In this document: positions 39,106 to 55,832 of the stretch, in pieces | How the letters are laid out: the number at the start of each line of letters is the position of its first letter | How positions within the stretch are numbered: position 1 is the first letter of the stretch | NCBI GenBank assembly: GCA_027886175.1 | Contig: JAJNNQ010000009.1 | Location: 9,158,501 to 9,222,500 of the forward strand | Direction of reading: 5' to 3' | Length of the DNA stretch: 64,000 bases | From: Phylloscopus collybita | Lineage: Eukaryota > Chordata > Aves > Passeriformes > Phylloscopidae | Translations under genes and position numbers: made by a program | Notes under the pieces: generated by a model | Seen by the model: the letters and a program-made list of their open reading frames with translations, nothing else | What the model was told of the DNA's origin: nothing | Database searches by the model: none

Positions 39106-41502
39106 TTATCCAAGGTGAAACATTCTTTACAGCAATATGAAAAAGTTAGATCATGTTCTAAACAGTGAAGAAAAACTGTGTGTTGAAACAGATTCAGTTT
39201 TTTCATCCTTTTGATTTATGCATTTAAAAATGTAGTCCTCTGATAGAAAAGTCTCTGTCATGCAAACTTCCCATCTTCAGAGTGCAGAAACATGACCCAA
39301 CTCCACTCTCTTGGGAGGAATATACATGAAGGTTGTCCCCCCTGTACAGTTAAGTTTCAAGTTCATCTGATAAAATTTAACCCTCAGACACTCTTGCATT
39401 CAAAAGCAATGCAAAAATCTCAGTAATGATACAGAAAAATTCCACCAGAATAGTGTATCCATATCTCAACATATGGTCAGCGAGTTATTACTTCTACTTC
39501 TTACCAAAAAAAAAAAGGTTTCAGAATTATTTCTTTTTTGCCAAAACCAAGGGAAAATTACAAATGAGAAAAAGGAATATTGTAGAAAGTGACCAAACGT
39601 CAATGTGAACATTGTAACATTGGCATAGCTGCAACAAAGATCGCAGCTGAATATGAAGAAAGGATGAGGAGGTTATGGGCACTAATTACATTTTTGAAAA
39701 GGGAACGGTAAGACCTGCAAAGAAGTTCTCAGAGAGATGGCAACTTTAGTTTATGGCAGCTTGTCCCACAGCCCGTGCCTTTGGCAGATCTTTTTGAAGA
39801 AGCTGATTTAATGATCAGACCTTACGGTTTGTATTCGGTAGCTGCATGTGAATCGTTGAGCGCCCAGCAGGCTGGCATTGGCATGCTACTGCCTGTTTGT
39901 GACTGGTCAATGATCTCTCAAGCATTTCCTGATGTTTCTGTGTGAAGGTTTGTGGAAAGCTGCTCTGAAAGAAGTTGGAGCTGGGAGAATGTTTTGATTT
40001 GTTTCTGGATTTGGGGGGGATTTGTTTGTGCTTTTTTTCCTCCTTCAGGGGTAGAAAGGATGAAGTAGCAAGTTCTACTAGATCTTATATATTCTTTTAA
40101 AGAAATATGCAAAAAAAAAATGCTCTGGAATAAAAGTTTCCAAATCTGTCAGTTTAAATATTTGCTCTAAGTTTTTCCACCCTCCCCTTGATTTTTTGTA
40201 ACACAAGTGAAAAATTGGAGTGTTTCCCCGCTGATAATCATCTGAGGCTTTTACCACTTACCCATATGGACCTGCCCCAAACCAAACACCCTGTAGCACA
40301 ATTGACCAGAAAATGGCAATTCAATGTTAAAAATAAACTTCCAGGGCTGTAAGTTTTACTTTCATTTCGGTTTGGGCTGAAGATATACTGTTTCATCCAC
40401 TTTTATGAAAACACAAAACGGATCAGAATATCTTAATTTTGATTCAGACATGTGAGGTATGTTCCATTCTGACTATGCACATAGGGAGGAACTGATGCAG
40501 AATGAGCTTTCAGCAATCCGCTCTCTTGTCCTCTTCCCAGTCTTTCCATTTCTCCTTCCTACATCCTACCTGTTTCCTAATTACCTAGCTAAAGGAAACA
40601 AGAGATTTTCTTCCACCTTCTGGCCTAAAAATATATCAAAGTCTACATTAAATGTCCTGTTGAAATTTCAGCTTTTAAAAATATTTCAGTCAGTTTTCCT
40701 CCATGTGAACACGTGCCAGTGGATAACAAGCTTTCTCGTGTTTTTATCTGAAGGGCTTTACATACATACACCCACATAAACAAATAAGTATAGATGCTGG
40801 AAGAGAGGGTTCTGTGATAATAGCAAAATAGCTTGCTAGTTGGGGGTACTGCTAGATCTCTCTGCATTGTTGAAAATGAAAGGCCTGAAGAAAAACAGTT
40901 TATGTAAATTGGAAGCTTGCCATTCCATCACCAAACTTGGAGCAAGATTAAGTAGCTGAGGCTAAGCACAGAGCAGAAGATTTTTGCACAATGCTTTTAC
41001 CTTCATCAGAATCTGTACTTCAAGGGACAGCATTGTCTATTGAATGCTAATTGTAGCAGTACAGGGCCTGTATTTGGGAATTATATGAAATGTATGATGG
41101 GTAGACACTGCCCCACAATGTATTCTTATGACCTTTGACATATGGGGTGTTTGTTTGTTCATGTGGTGTAAAAAGCAAGATGAGGATGTTTCTCTATGAG
41201 AGAACTACAAAAAACGAAGCTGTCAAATAATACTCTGAAGATAATGGAACACTACCTGAAGTTCTGGCTATGTATTCCCAGCTTATTGTTTCATTAAAAT
41301 TCACAAGGTGTCTGTATGGGTCTTCTGTAACGTTTCATATTGGCAAAGTATCTTTTATGTAATTAACTTTATGCATTGATATTACTAAGCACTGAAACAG
41401 TAACTTGTTTATGGCTGACTTTCAAAAGCTTTCACTTAAAATGAAACATCTTGAGGTTTTCAGTTATTTCGATGTGCTTCATGGCTGAGTGTTTTAACCT
41501 AA

Positions 41503-45076
<3,574 letters not shown>

Positions 45077-46782
45077 TAAGTTCAGGCCTCGAAGCAATTC
45101 CTCAGGGAATTCCCCAGTGCTGCTGCTGTGATGGTTTTCATTACTAATAGCACAATAATCTGGCACAGAGAGGAGAGGTGGCAAATTCCCTTCCATCTTC
45201 TCCAGTTCATTTTCCAGAAAGATTTGGTGGTTAGGGCACACTGGTGGTAAGTGGAAGGTTCAAATTCCCTCAGCTGGAGGCAACTGGCACCCATATTATT
45301 TTTGGCATGGTGTCACCTTTTTAAAAAGAATATTCTCTGAAGAAATACCTGTTTGAATTGCTCTGGATAGAGAAAAATCCTTCAGATGCCTGAAGGCCAT
45401 TTAAGTTTCCTAGTTCTGGTTTAGCAAGGTATCATCTGTTATGGTTTGTCCTGGGAATGCAGACTGCTGAGAAAATAGGATTTTGTCATCTTCCATTCCT
45501 CTCTGTTCAATGTCTGCAGACATGGAAAATCCCAAGGCAAGGGCTGCAGTTACAGATCCTTACCAGATTACTAGTATTTATGTTGGACTTTGCCAGTCTC
45601 AAAGGTGGAGGTCAGTGAAGTAGTGTGGGAAACTCTCACTGCAATTGCAGTAGCAACTGTTTTAAGACCTTGAAATCCAGTCTTTTAAATACATGTGTAA
45701 GTCTGAATGCATCAGACTCATGAGGCATTCTCCATGCTGTGCTCTGATCTAACCTTATATGGTACTTATTTTTCTAAGAATAAATTGTATTTTTCCAAAT
45801 ACAATTGAATTAAACACATAGGAATTTCCTGATGGCAGATGGTTTTTCTGCAGAAGAGGGAGACATAAAATGCAGCTTAAGCGGTATAAATTCTGCTGTG
45901 GGCTAATGTACTAAATGGAAAATTAATCTGTAATTTCCTATTTTGCAATATTTGAATTTACCTTTTGGGGGTTTGTGGTTTCTGTGTGTTTGGTTTTGAC
46001 TGTGATTTTGTATCCAAGCTTAGCAAATGCTCTCTCTATTGTCATTTTAATAGCAACTAATCCCAGCCATGTATTTATTAGGCTTCTTCTAACATCAGTA
46101 TCTTGTTCAAAATTTTAAAGTCATGCAAGTGTCCCACTAGTTCAGCTTGCATTTCAAAACTACTGATTGGAATGAAAAGTTCATAAGTCATATTCCCTTC
46201 CGAGGGAATTCCGCTGTAATTAGATCATGGTAACTGCACCCTTATTTCCTGTGTTGTTCTAAATTCGGGTTTAGTAATACTGAACTCACTGGCATCTATC
46301 AGACGTTCTTTCATAAAAATGAAAGAATTTTATTTTTTAAAGTTGTATATAAAGCATCCCCACACAGGCAGACAGAGCACTACTAGATTTTTCCATATCC
46401 CAGATGCGTTCCTGCTGCTTCAAAATGAGAAATAAAAGAGAGATTTTGTGCAGTTGCATGTTCACACAGTTGTGTATTCTGTGTGTCTGCAAAGCATTTG
46501 GAGACAGTCTGACAGAACTTTATTTAGCTCCTTCATGCTGCACAGCTCTCTATTAATGAAATCTTTCAAGTACATGGCAGTGTTACTGTACTCAACTTCC
46601 AAGTCCTCAGTGCTGCTTCAGCCCTTTGCTTCTGTAGTACAGATTTCCTGTCCCATAGCCAACCAGAAGTGATCTGTGCAGCTCTTGAAACAGGTCCAGT
46701 GTTTTCCAAAAGAAATATGGCCTTTCGAGAAATAAAAGAACCATTGCTTTTTTGTTTTTTAAAATACACCAAAATTTAAAGA

Positions 46783-46822
<40 letters not shown>
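46783..46822. repeat. (ATT)13 microsatellite
   Basis: Thirteen perfect ATT units plus one base. This uninterrupted length makes length variation between individuals likely. Confidence 0.95.
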
Positions 46823-46823
<1 letters not shown>

Positions 46824-49800
46824 GTAAGCAGTTATGTTTTGGTCATTCAAGCCTTACTCAAAATTAGCTTCTGAAAATCATGTATGGCTTTGTGTAAGAC
46901 ATTATTACACTCTGGAAGAGGTCACTGCTTCATCTTGGGAGATTTGAGCTTTCCAACCCTGTCAGTCCTTCCCAGTGCTCTGTCCCTTACATGTGATTTC
47001 TGTAGTTAATAAAATGGGCAGATCCAGAGATTGCCAATGAAAAAGGACTCTGCAGCCACCTTTTTAGAGCATAAGATGCCTTCTTGGTCAAAGATACTGC
47101 ACCAGTATGTGCCATTTGAGGCAGGTTATCACCCAGGAGCAATGGGTTCTCATGAATTCAAATGTTAAGTGTCACACTGAAGCTTTGCACTTGATCCTAA
47201 AAGGCTCAAAAATGTTTTTGGAGGCCAGATTGTCATTTGAAAGCTAAACCAAATTTTTTTTTTTCCAATACATGTATGTAATCAGTATAGAATATGTTTA
47301 TTAAGTAAATAGTTTTAAAATATCTACTGGAAGACAAATTCTAAATTGATGCAGAATACTTTAGACTGGTTTTTTGTAAAGATGACACCAAAAAAGCTCC
47401 AGCTGATAAACACAGTGCAAATTGAAGTCTAGACTGGAAACCACAAAGGGAGTTTCAGATTTACCAGCTAACAAATGCTTGATGGAAACAGATAGCTGAT
47501 GTCACCAAAGAGTCTGTCAAGATTTCAGAGGAAGGAGCAAAGCTAGTGTAAATTCAGGCTAGAGCTGAGATCATCTTGGTAATATGGTGGGCAACAAAAA
47601 GTGGTGGAATTTTCCAGACTTGAGTCCTAAAATGTTCCCACAAAAATGCACATGAAAAAAATGTGTGCAGTTACACACTCTGACCCAAAAATGACCTTTT
47701 TCCATGCACACTCGAGTATACATGCATCTCTGCACCCTTTTGTGGTAGAGTAAGGTCTGAAATTTTCCTGTTTTCCTCAGCATATCCAACAGACTGCTTG
47801 TCTGTGTGAAAGCTACACTTATTTGTTAGCATCCCTGGGAAAAGCTGCATTAAAAATAAAAGGAGTAGTAATACCATGAGCTTACAAGAGGATGCTTGCT
47901 CAGTGGCTTCATTTGCACATTCAGATGAACATGCTCTCTGTGCAGAACCCTCAGACTATACCACAGAAAACTGCACTCAATATTAAAAATATATGGATGC
48001 CACAGAAATTAAGTTGAAGTAAGTCATTGTAGAAGACTGGTGGAAGAAGTAAATGGTCATGGTGACTGGTCCCAAGGCCTTCTCTTCCTCCTGTATTTCT
48101 GGTATATCATGCAAGAAATGTAATCTATCATTCTGGAGTACTGGCCTTGATTTTCATTTTTCCCTAACATTAGGCACCCTTTGTTAACTGCTCTTCATTT
48201 TATGTTGCTCTGCCAACTGTGCAGCAATCTCTTCAGCTGAGGGTCTGTAATTGAGCAGTGAATCTTCCAGCCATAAGGAGACATTTCTTCATCTATCATT
48301 TTGACTATGCTCAGTTGGTTCTGAACTTGTCGTAATAAGGGGGATGTTTTGCCCTGAAGAGAGAATAAAATCATGTTTGGGACTTCATCCAGTCATCCAA
48401 AGGCCCTGCAACATTCCTTGTAGGGCTGTTTAGCTGGTTCACCTACCCAGTTTTTCTCTCTGATTAACTGCATATTGTCTCTCATGAAAGTCTTTGAAAA
48501 CACCTCTTTTTTTTTCACTGCCCTGAGTTTAGTGAAGAGAGTCAAGCAACTTCTGGCCTCCGGTCTTTATGTGACAGTTTTCCTGAAGAGTAAAATACTG
48601 ACAGAGCTGTTCTTTAGGCAGTTTATATCAGCATAAAATTGAGCTTGTAACTGTAAACATTGTGTGTCTGCCTTTGTTTTCTGTGGGAATTTCCACCTAG
48701 AGATCTTCAACACTTGAAACATTGCTTTCTTGGCTTATGCAATGCTCCCCAAAGAGGTTATTATCTCAATTTTGTAGCTGAGGAGAGTCAAGTGCTGAAT
48801 GGCTAAGCCTTAAAACTGACTAAAAAAAGTGGTTTTGGGGATGCATACTTGGTACTAGTGATTTCTATGCAGTGTTTATTAATTTGTAAGAAACTTTAAG
48901 AGTGTACTATGATCCAAGACAGGCCAGGTTCTTTCTCCACTGCCCATCATCAGCATCAGTGAAGGCTGTACAAACTAAATTAAACCTCCCAGGAATTATA
49001 TCCCTATTGTCTAAAACAGTTGGTTTAAAATACCTCAGTTCAAGTCACAGCAAGGTCAGTGAGTTTGCATAAAAGTTATTTAGGGCCTCACCTGCAGAGG
49101 TGATGGACTGAGCTGCACATGGGAGTTTTGACCAGTCTGCAGGACTCTGCCAGTGGGCAGAGCCAGAGGATCCCAGCTTGGCTGTGAGCCAGAGTCTGTG
49201 TGTCTGTGTGTGACCAGCACCATGGAAAACAATACATTATTTAAAAGAATCAGATGTATATGTAAATTAAAAATTAACCATCAATGAATACAGAACCACA
49301 AACATCCTATTTACTTGTTTTCTCAGTGATTTTTTTTTTATTTTCCTGGCTAAAATCACAAATGCAAGATGTCACAGTCAGAGCAGAACCCAGGAGGGCT
49401 GGGACTTTCACCACTAGATATTGTTCTTCCTCTCTCCTCCTCACAGATTTGGATAGAAGATTATTTAAATCACACCTAGCTCAGACTCACAGCTAAAGTG
49501 AGATATCCATCTCTGCACCACCCAGGCTGGGGATGCAGCTCCCCTGGCACAGAGCACCTCTGCCCTTGGAGCAGCAGTGCCTCCTGCCACCCTCCCCAGC
49601 CTCTGGGGAGCGCCTCCTCCCAGGCTCTGTCTGATCCAGTGGCCATGGATGGCAGTGGACTTCATGGCAATAATGCAGGAGAAATGGCTTACTGACTGCT
49701 AGTCTGCCAGAATCTCATCCTCACTTTCCTCAGACAAGTGGCAGTAAGGCAGAAAGATTAATCTTTGCAGGCTGAGGGATACCTGAGAATAATGCTTTCC

Positions 49801-51084
49801 AGTTCAGAAGGTAAAGTTTTTGGGGGTTTTTTTGAGACTTAAAGCATAGGCTATGATGGGAATAATTTCTGCCTTTCCTGCCTAAGATTTTCCTCTAGGT
49901 AAACTCCTTGGGGCATTTCTTCTCTGCAAAACACTAAGAGTTTTGCTGCTCTCCTAAGGAGGAGGGTATTGACACTAACATGTGTCATATGAAACAGTCC
50001 ACAAGAGAGAGAAAATGAGGATTTAGTCATGCCAAAATGACAGAGAGTCCCAGAAAGCCAGCACTCTTCCAGCAGTGAAAAAGGAGTGTTTCAGGAATGG
50101 GAAATACTGACTTACATCTGGAGCCAAACCCTTTTCCCTCTGCTGTGTTGTACTTAAGCAGATTCCAGCTTTGCCATATTCCTATTTCCAGCATTAAGTG
50201 GCAGAGCCAAGGGATGCAGTCCATCCCATTTCTAGCAATTCCAGTATTTGCGAACCATGTGGGCAGAGGGGGACAAGTGGGTGGCTGGCTGGATTTCTGG
50301 CCTGCTTACATAAAGTAAAGTAAATGTGCAGTCAGGCTGTGAGCTTTCTGTCTTGAACTCAATCATATTAAAAGTGTGAGCTTCTCACGTGAGTTCCATG
50401 AGAGCACAAGGTGATACAAAATGCTGTAATCACAGCCCTGTGGTAGGCAGCCTGTAGCTTGAGCTCATCCATAGGAGAGTATCCACCAGGAGAGAGGTCT
50501 GCAAGCTTCTCAAGCATAGGACAACTTTTAGTCTTATTCCTTATCAGGTCCCAAAGAGATCAACCATAAGGAACTATCTACAAATGTACTTTTACTCAGA
50601 ATTTGTTTGGTTTCTGTGTTGCAGGGACTGGCTGGCAAGCATGTGGCTTTCTGGTTTTACTACAGAGCCAGTAGCTTTTTATCTGGAGCTTGGAACTTTA
50701 AAGTAGCCAGAAAAATCTAATTTATTGTCTCTGAGTTCGCATGTAGAAAGAATAAATGTTGGGCAAGTATTTTGCTTCCAGTCCTGGTGTGTCTTTTAAA
50801 ATAAGATACAAGAATTATAGAAATTTGTAGGTGAATGTAGATATGAGATTTTTTTTATAGTAAGTGTTAGTGCTTCTGTAGTAAGATAGTTTTAAAGAGA
50901 GAAATATTCCAGACACACCATGTGGCAGAAATTCCACTGACTGCAACCATGGCTTGGGGCAGGGAATCTTTCCAGCTTCCTACCTGCAGATATTTCTCCT
51001 CAGTGCCTTACATCACTGCACTCAATGCTGTACTCTGATATATGCCCTGATCCACCTGGGGATTCAAGGTCTAAAGCCCAAGTC

Positions 51085-51464
51085 TGATCAGGAGCAGCTG
51101 AGGGACCTGAGGCTGTTTAACCTGGAGAAAAGGAGGTTCAGGGGGGACCTTTGTGTTCTCTACAGCTCCCTGAAAGGAGGCTGCAGCCAGGTGGGGATCT
51201 TCTCCCAGGTAACATGTGACAGGAAAAGAGAAAATGATCTCAGGTTTCACCGGGGGAGGTTTACATTGGACATTAGGAAAATTTCTTCACTGAAAGGAAC
51301 AGGCTGCCAAGAAAAGTGGTGGAGTCAGTCCCTGGAGATATTTAAAATAATGTGTAGATGTGGCACTAAGGGACATGGTTTAGTGGTGGATTTGGCAGTG
51401 CTGGGTTAACAGTTGGACTCGATCTTAGGGGTCTTTTCCAACTAAATGATTCTATAATTCTATA
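51085..51464 (+). mobile_element. CR1 LINE 3'-end fragment
   Basis: The sequence follows the 3' end of avian CR1 closely: GAGCAGCTGAGGGACCTGAG, then AACCTGGAGAAAAGGAGG, then TGGTGGAGTCAGTCCCTGGA, then GACATGGTTTAGTGGTGG, and the terminal ATGATTCTATAATTCTATA. About 380 bp survive, 5'-truncated. The 151-codon open frame across it (50954-51409) is part of this non-coding tail and flanking DNA, not a gene. No clear target-site duplication was seen, which is normal for CR1. Confidence 0.94.
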
Positions 51465-52813
51465 AATAAGGAATAATAATACAGTTCAGGTTGCAGAAGC
51501 ATTTTCCAGGTCTGCATTTGAAAGTGGCTGTTCTGAAGTCTGCTAATTGTAACACTGAATGGTAATTGTGGTACTTAAGAGTCTTGCAATGGAATAACAA
51601 AAGATTATTTTGAACATATTTAGTTTTGACTTACCCAAAGAAATACAGGGTCTTCAGCTTTCTGATTACATTTGTGCATATCTTTTAAATATTTGAATAG
51701 ATAGTCTGTTTATGATCTCAGATCCTGGCAGATCACACTGTTTGAGTGTACCTGTAATGTTCAAAGGCATTTGTGATGAGAAAAAGAGAATTATTTCCTT
51801 TCTCTAATGTGTGAGAAAACTTAAGCTATTAATGGAATACTTGCCATTACAAGGTATTCTTAGTGCAGCCTTCCACATGATGTCATTTTATTAAAAATAA
51901 CACTTTTGGGGATTCCGTTTTTTTTTTTCCTTTCTGGTTTTGAAGCTATCGAAATATATTTTTTCATATTTTTACACATTTCATTGCAATGGATAAAAGT
52001 TTGCTGAACTCCATCTCTCACTCTCACTCACAATTACTTTTTAATGAAAATAGTGATCTTTTGTTTCCATACGGCTCCAGAAGATGGAACATAGAAAAAA
52101 CTGACGAGAACTTTTAAGTCTTGTGATTGAAATTATGCAAGTTGGCAATACTGGTGGAATGTTTTATCCTTAAAGCTTTGAGCTAAAGCTATATGCATGT
52201 GAAAACCAGATTTTTAATGGCAGCTATCTGCAAACGTAATTATAGAGAGTGCATCCAGGCAACCATTATATATTAAAGACATTTCATCCTGGTGAGGTGG
52301 AGAAGAATGAGTTTTGTGCTGTGCACTGAACACAATTATATTGCATATAGAAGGTGATGAGCAAGCCTTTGCCAGTGAACCTTTTGAACCCAAATGAAGT
52401 GTTGGGCCCTTGAATATGCATTTACTTTAGATCCTGCCACCAACTCCCTTTTGACAATGTGTCATTTTTTAAATCAAAATTTAATTACAACCCAATTAAA
52501 CACTTCAGCTTCTCCTTAAATATGTGGGGTATGATAAGAACCGGATTTACTTGAGTGCATGACTTAGCACATACTATTGAGTTAGTGCTGCCAAATCATT
52601 TCCCTCTGTTCTGTCTGTAACTCCCATTACAATCTTGCTTTGCCAAAATTAACTAACTGTGTGGTGTGAGCAGATGCTGAAAACATAAGCCATTGAATCA
52701 GGGTCATGCAGGAGACAGAAGTGAATATTCCCAGAAACTGTACAGTCACATTTCTCTATGGAGAAAACAGCAGTGTATTTACATATTTACACCATACTGA
52801 GGACCAGCGATTG

Positions 52814-52846
52814 AAAAAAAAAAACCAACAAAACCAAAAAAAACCA
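52814..52846. repeat. A/C-rich low-complexity run
   Basis: A-runs of up to 11 are broken by CC and C. It is low-complexity sequence with no associated element recognised. Confidence 0.7.
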
Positions 52847-54152
52847 GACACATAAAAAATCTTATGATTTTGGAGAATTCAGGGTTTTTTTCAACTCTGA
52901 AGTGCCAATGCTCTGCCACAGATAAATCTACATTTTATGTTGCAAAGGACACCAAGTGCCATGAAATGCTGGTCTTGTTTCCTGAAAAAAATATAGGGTG
53001 GGTCAGAGAGTCACGAAAGGATGCTGAGGTGTTTTGAGATTCTAGCTCAGAAATCTAAGCTTTGCTTAGATTTTTTTATGTGTCACTGAGTGAATGATGT
53101 CATCATTCCTTTGTTCCTGGCTTCTCCCTCTGTAAAATGGTGCTGGTTCTCTTCCTTTCTCTATGGTGTATAATGTCTGTAATTTATGATGTGCTCCTGA
53201 GTAGCATAAGGGTCTTTGTAAGCCCGTAAACATTGGATTTGTATTAGCTTCACCTTTAAAGGGAGCTTAGGTGCTGGGAAAGGACTGTTTGGTGCCATCC
53301 TTTGCTTTTTAATAGTTTCCACATCAAAATTGTTCCATTTGAAACCCTGCATGAGTTTGGATCGGGGGCCTGTTCTCACCAGCACAAGCAATTTCGGGCT
53401 GGTGGTAACCTCACAGGAGATAAAAACCTTAGCTGTGGCCATGGGGAATCATCAAACATCTTTACTCATTGTGTATTTTTACATTTATGTAATTTCAGGT
53501 TTTTAAGTTCTTCAAAATCCACAAAAATATTGGCAAATTCCTGGTTCAAGATTTTTAACTTTTAGGAACAGAAAGTGCCATTTCCATTCGCTGCAAACAT
53601 ATTTACTGTTACTTTGACCTTTAACTATTAAGCTAATGTGCAATTATAATACAAAAATGCCACAAAATACCACTGTGCAGTAACAACTCTAAGTTGATCA
53701 GCACTTCATTAGTTCTCTGATAGCAAAAAAAGAGCATCTGTGTAGTGTATTATACAAAACTCTTGTCCATTGGCTTTTGAGGTACCTTGGATCCCATTTT
53801 CTCATCATTGTCACGAAATTAGGTTGATGATGTCAGCTCATATGTTTATTGCAAATTTAGCTCATGGAAATCAGCAGTGCTGTTGGTTTCTTCACTTAGG
53901 AGAGCCTTGGAGCTTAGTCTGTCTAGAAACTGAAACCTTCCACCTCTAGACTTTATGTCTCCTTCAGGTCATCCATGAAATGACTTAGGAAGGGAGCATG
54001 GAGAGTTGTAGTGTCAGCCTGCCTGACACCAGCCAACCTAGTAAATGTCTGTGTTATTCTCCTTCCCATCTCTTTTCACATCCATATATAATTTCTAATC
54101 TCTCTGATTTGTATTTTATGAATAATTAATAAGTTTTTCTTTGTCTCCCAAG

Positions 54153-54245
54153 GTTATAAAAGATGTGTGCAGCAACTGTACGGGAGCTATAGACTCTGAC
54201 GGGCCATTGTCTAGTTCTCCAGTACACAAAATAGAGCTGGAAAAG
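54153..54245 (+). CDS. AFAP1: AFAP1 coding exon 6 (residues 243-273, end of PH1 and linker)
   Basis: The acceptor is TCTCCCAAG and the donor is GAAAAG|GTAAAG. It is phase 0 on both sides, 93 nt, 31 codons. It begins VIKDV, the last turn of the PH1 C-terminal helix. A variable stretch follows ([18 protein letters not shown]), then VHKIELEK, which is close to the human form. The middle is the least conserved part of the gene in this window compared with the human protein as I remember it. Identification rests on both ends matching and on frame continuity. The exon is symmetric and could be skipped in frame. Confidence 0.93.
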
Positions 54246-55747
54246 GTAAAGTTATCAAATGGTGAATTCAAAATTCCTTATGATTACTCAAAGAGACACT
54301 GGTTGGCACTGGATGTAAATCCTTGCTGCCTTGTGTTGCTGTTTCAGGCACACAGTCCCTGTGTTGTGTTGCTTTGTTTGGATATGTGCACACATCCTGC
54401 GGAGTTGAGGTTTCTGCCATCTCAGTTTGTTTGGCCATGAACAACCAGCAGGCTGGCTTGGGTCCAGCTTCTCTTCAGCCATAGATAGAAGGGTGCAGAT
54501 TAATGGGTCTGATACTTGTGCTGAGATGCAGAGATGGTCTCCAACAAATGCAAAGAGCAAGCAGGGGTGTCACTCTTGAGGGAGAATAGATGAAGATTAT
54601 ACCAGGGATTTAAGGGAAAGTCTCTTATTTTGGAGAATTTAATCCATGAATGCTGAGTCCCTGGGCATGCTGAGGTCATTTTTTGGCAGATTCTTCTAAG
54701 CATTTGTGTCTCAATAGAGAAACTTGGCTACTCACACATGGTACTTGGCTACTCCAGTGCCTTGACTCAGCAGGATGTGAGAGCATGAATTAGGAAGTGA
54801 GCAGCTTTGCAGTGAATGATTGGTACATTACCAGCACCAGTTTAAGGCCCTGCCCCTATAAGGCACCTATGTGAGCAAATCTCTCTGCAGCCCCTGCTAA
54901 AAAATCCCACTAACAGAGGCTTCATCACCCAATTCCTAATGGCAAGTGCCACCCCTCTGGTGGAAGTGCACCACTGCCTGTGGTGTTACGTTGCTTTGAT
55001 CCTGGGAACTCTTCCAGGACAGCCCAGACTTCCTAGTTTCACAGGCAAAAGGTGTTATGCTTGTTTGTTTGCACACACCTGCACGATATTGATGAAGTAA
55101 CTTGAAGTGCTGAAAAATATTTTTTTCCTAAAGTGCATGCCATGAAAAGGTGTAATTTATCTTGTCATTCATTCTTTTTTTCTGATAATCTGCACATCTT
55201 CTTCATGGCTTCACCACTTCTGAATTATGTGGTCATCAAAACTGTGCTGTCATAAACTCTATCTACTTCAACCCAGACCTCATGCATAACCACTACAGAA
55301 TAATCAGTGCTAAAATTTTATTTTGAAAGCCTTTTTTGCATGTCTTGAAAGTACTTAAGCACCTCGTAGGAATACACTATTTTCTGATAAGTTGTAATTG
55401 CAAATGCATGTATGAAGAAAGCATTCTTTAAAGATCCAGCTTTTACCCTACTCATATCTGATCCATGTAATTCTTTATTGCAACATTTGGATCTAGAAAT
55501 GCATTAAAATTTATGGTGAATTATGAATTTTTCACTGTTTTTAATACACTTTCAAATGTTATTGCTTCTGTGATTTTCAAAAACCTCTAAAACTGAAGTT
55601 TTTACTATCTCCTAATTCTTTTCTAAGTGGATGAGAGCTTAAAAGTGTGTTTTATTTCATAGAAAGTATATTTTTAAAGGGACTCATGACACTTGATTTT
55701 ATGAAGGTGCAGACATTGTGTATCAGCTAGTTTCTTTGTCCCTGCAG
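54246..55747 (+). other. AFAP1: AFAP1 intron 6 (about 1.5 kb)
   Basis: The shortest intron here, from GTAAAG to TCCCTGCAG. No repeat, RNA gene or exon was recognised. Open frames on either strand are short and unremarkable. Confidence 0.9.
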
Positions 55748-55832
55748 AAGTTGTCGTTTGAGAGGCCAAGCTCAGATGGGGAAGGTGCTGTGGAGAATGG
55801 CATCACTACCGTGTGCAATGGTAAAGAACAAG
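55748..55832 (+). CDS. AFAP1: AFAP1 coding exon 7 (residues 274-301, PKC-site linker)
   Basis: The acceptor is CCCTGCAG, and the donor is CAAG|GTATGT at 55833, leaving one base of codon 302. It encodes [18 protein letters not shown], then [10 protein letters not shown]. In AFAP-110 this linker after PH1 carries the protein kinase C site Ser277 and the nearby Ser282. Here codon 277 is TTT (Phe, 55757-55759), while Ser276, Ser281 and Ser282 are kept. The rest fits vertebrate AFAP1. Acceptor and donor are strong, so the exon itself is not in doubt. Confidence 0.94.

Noticed and set aside
50954..51409. 151-codon open frame on the + strand
   Set aside because: Most of it is the 3' tail of a CR1 LINE read by chance. 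The CR1 reverse transcriptase is not encoded there.
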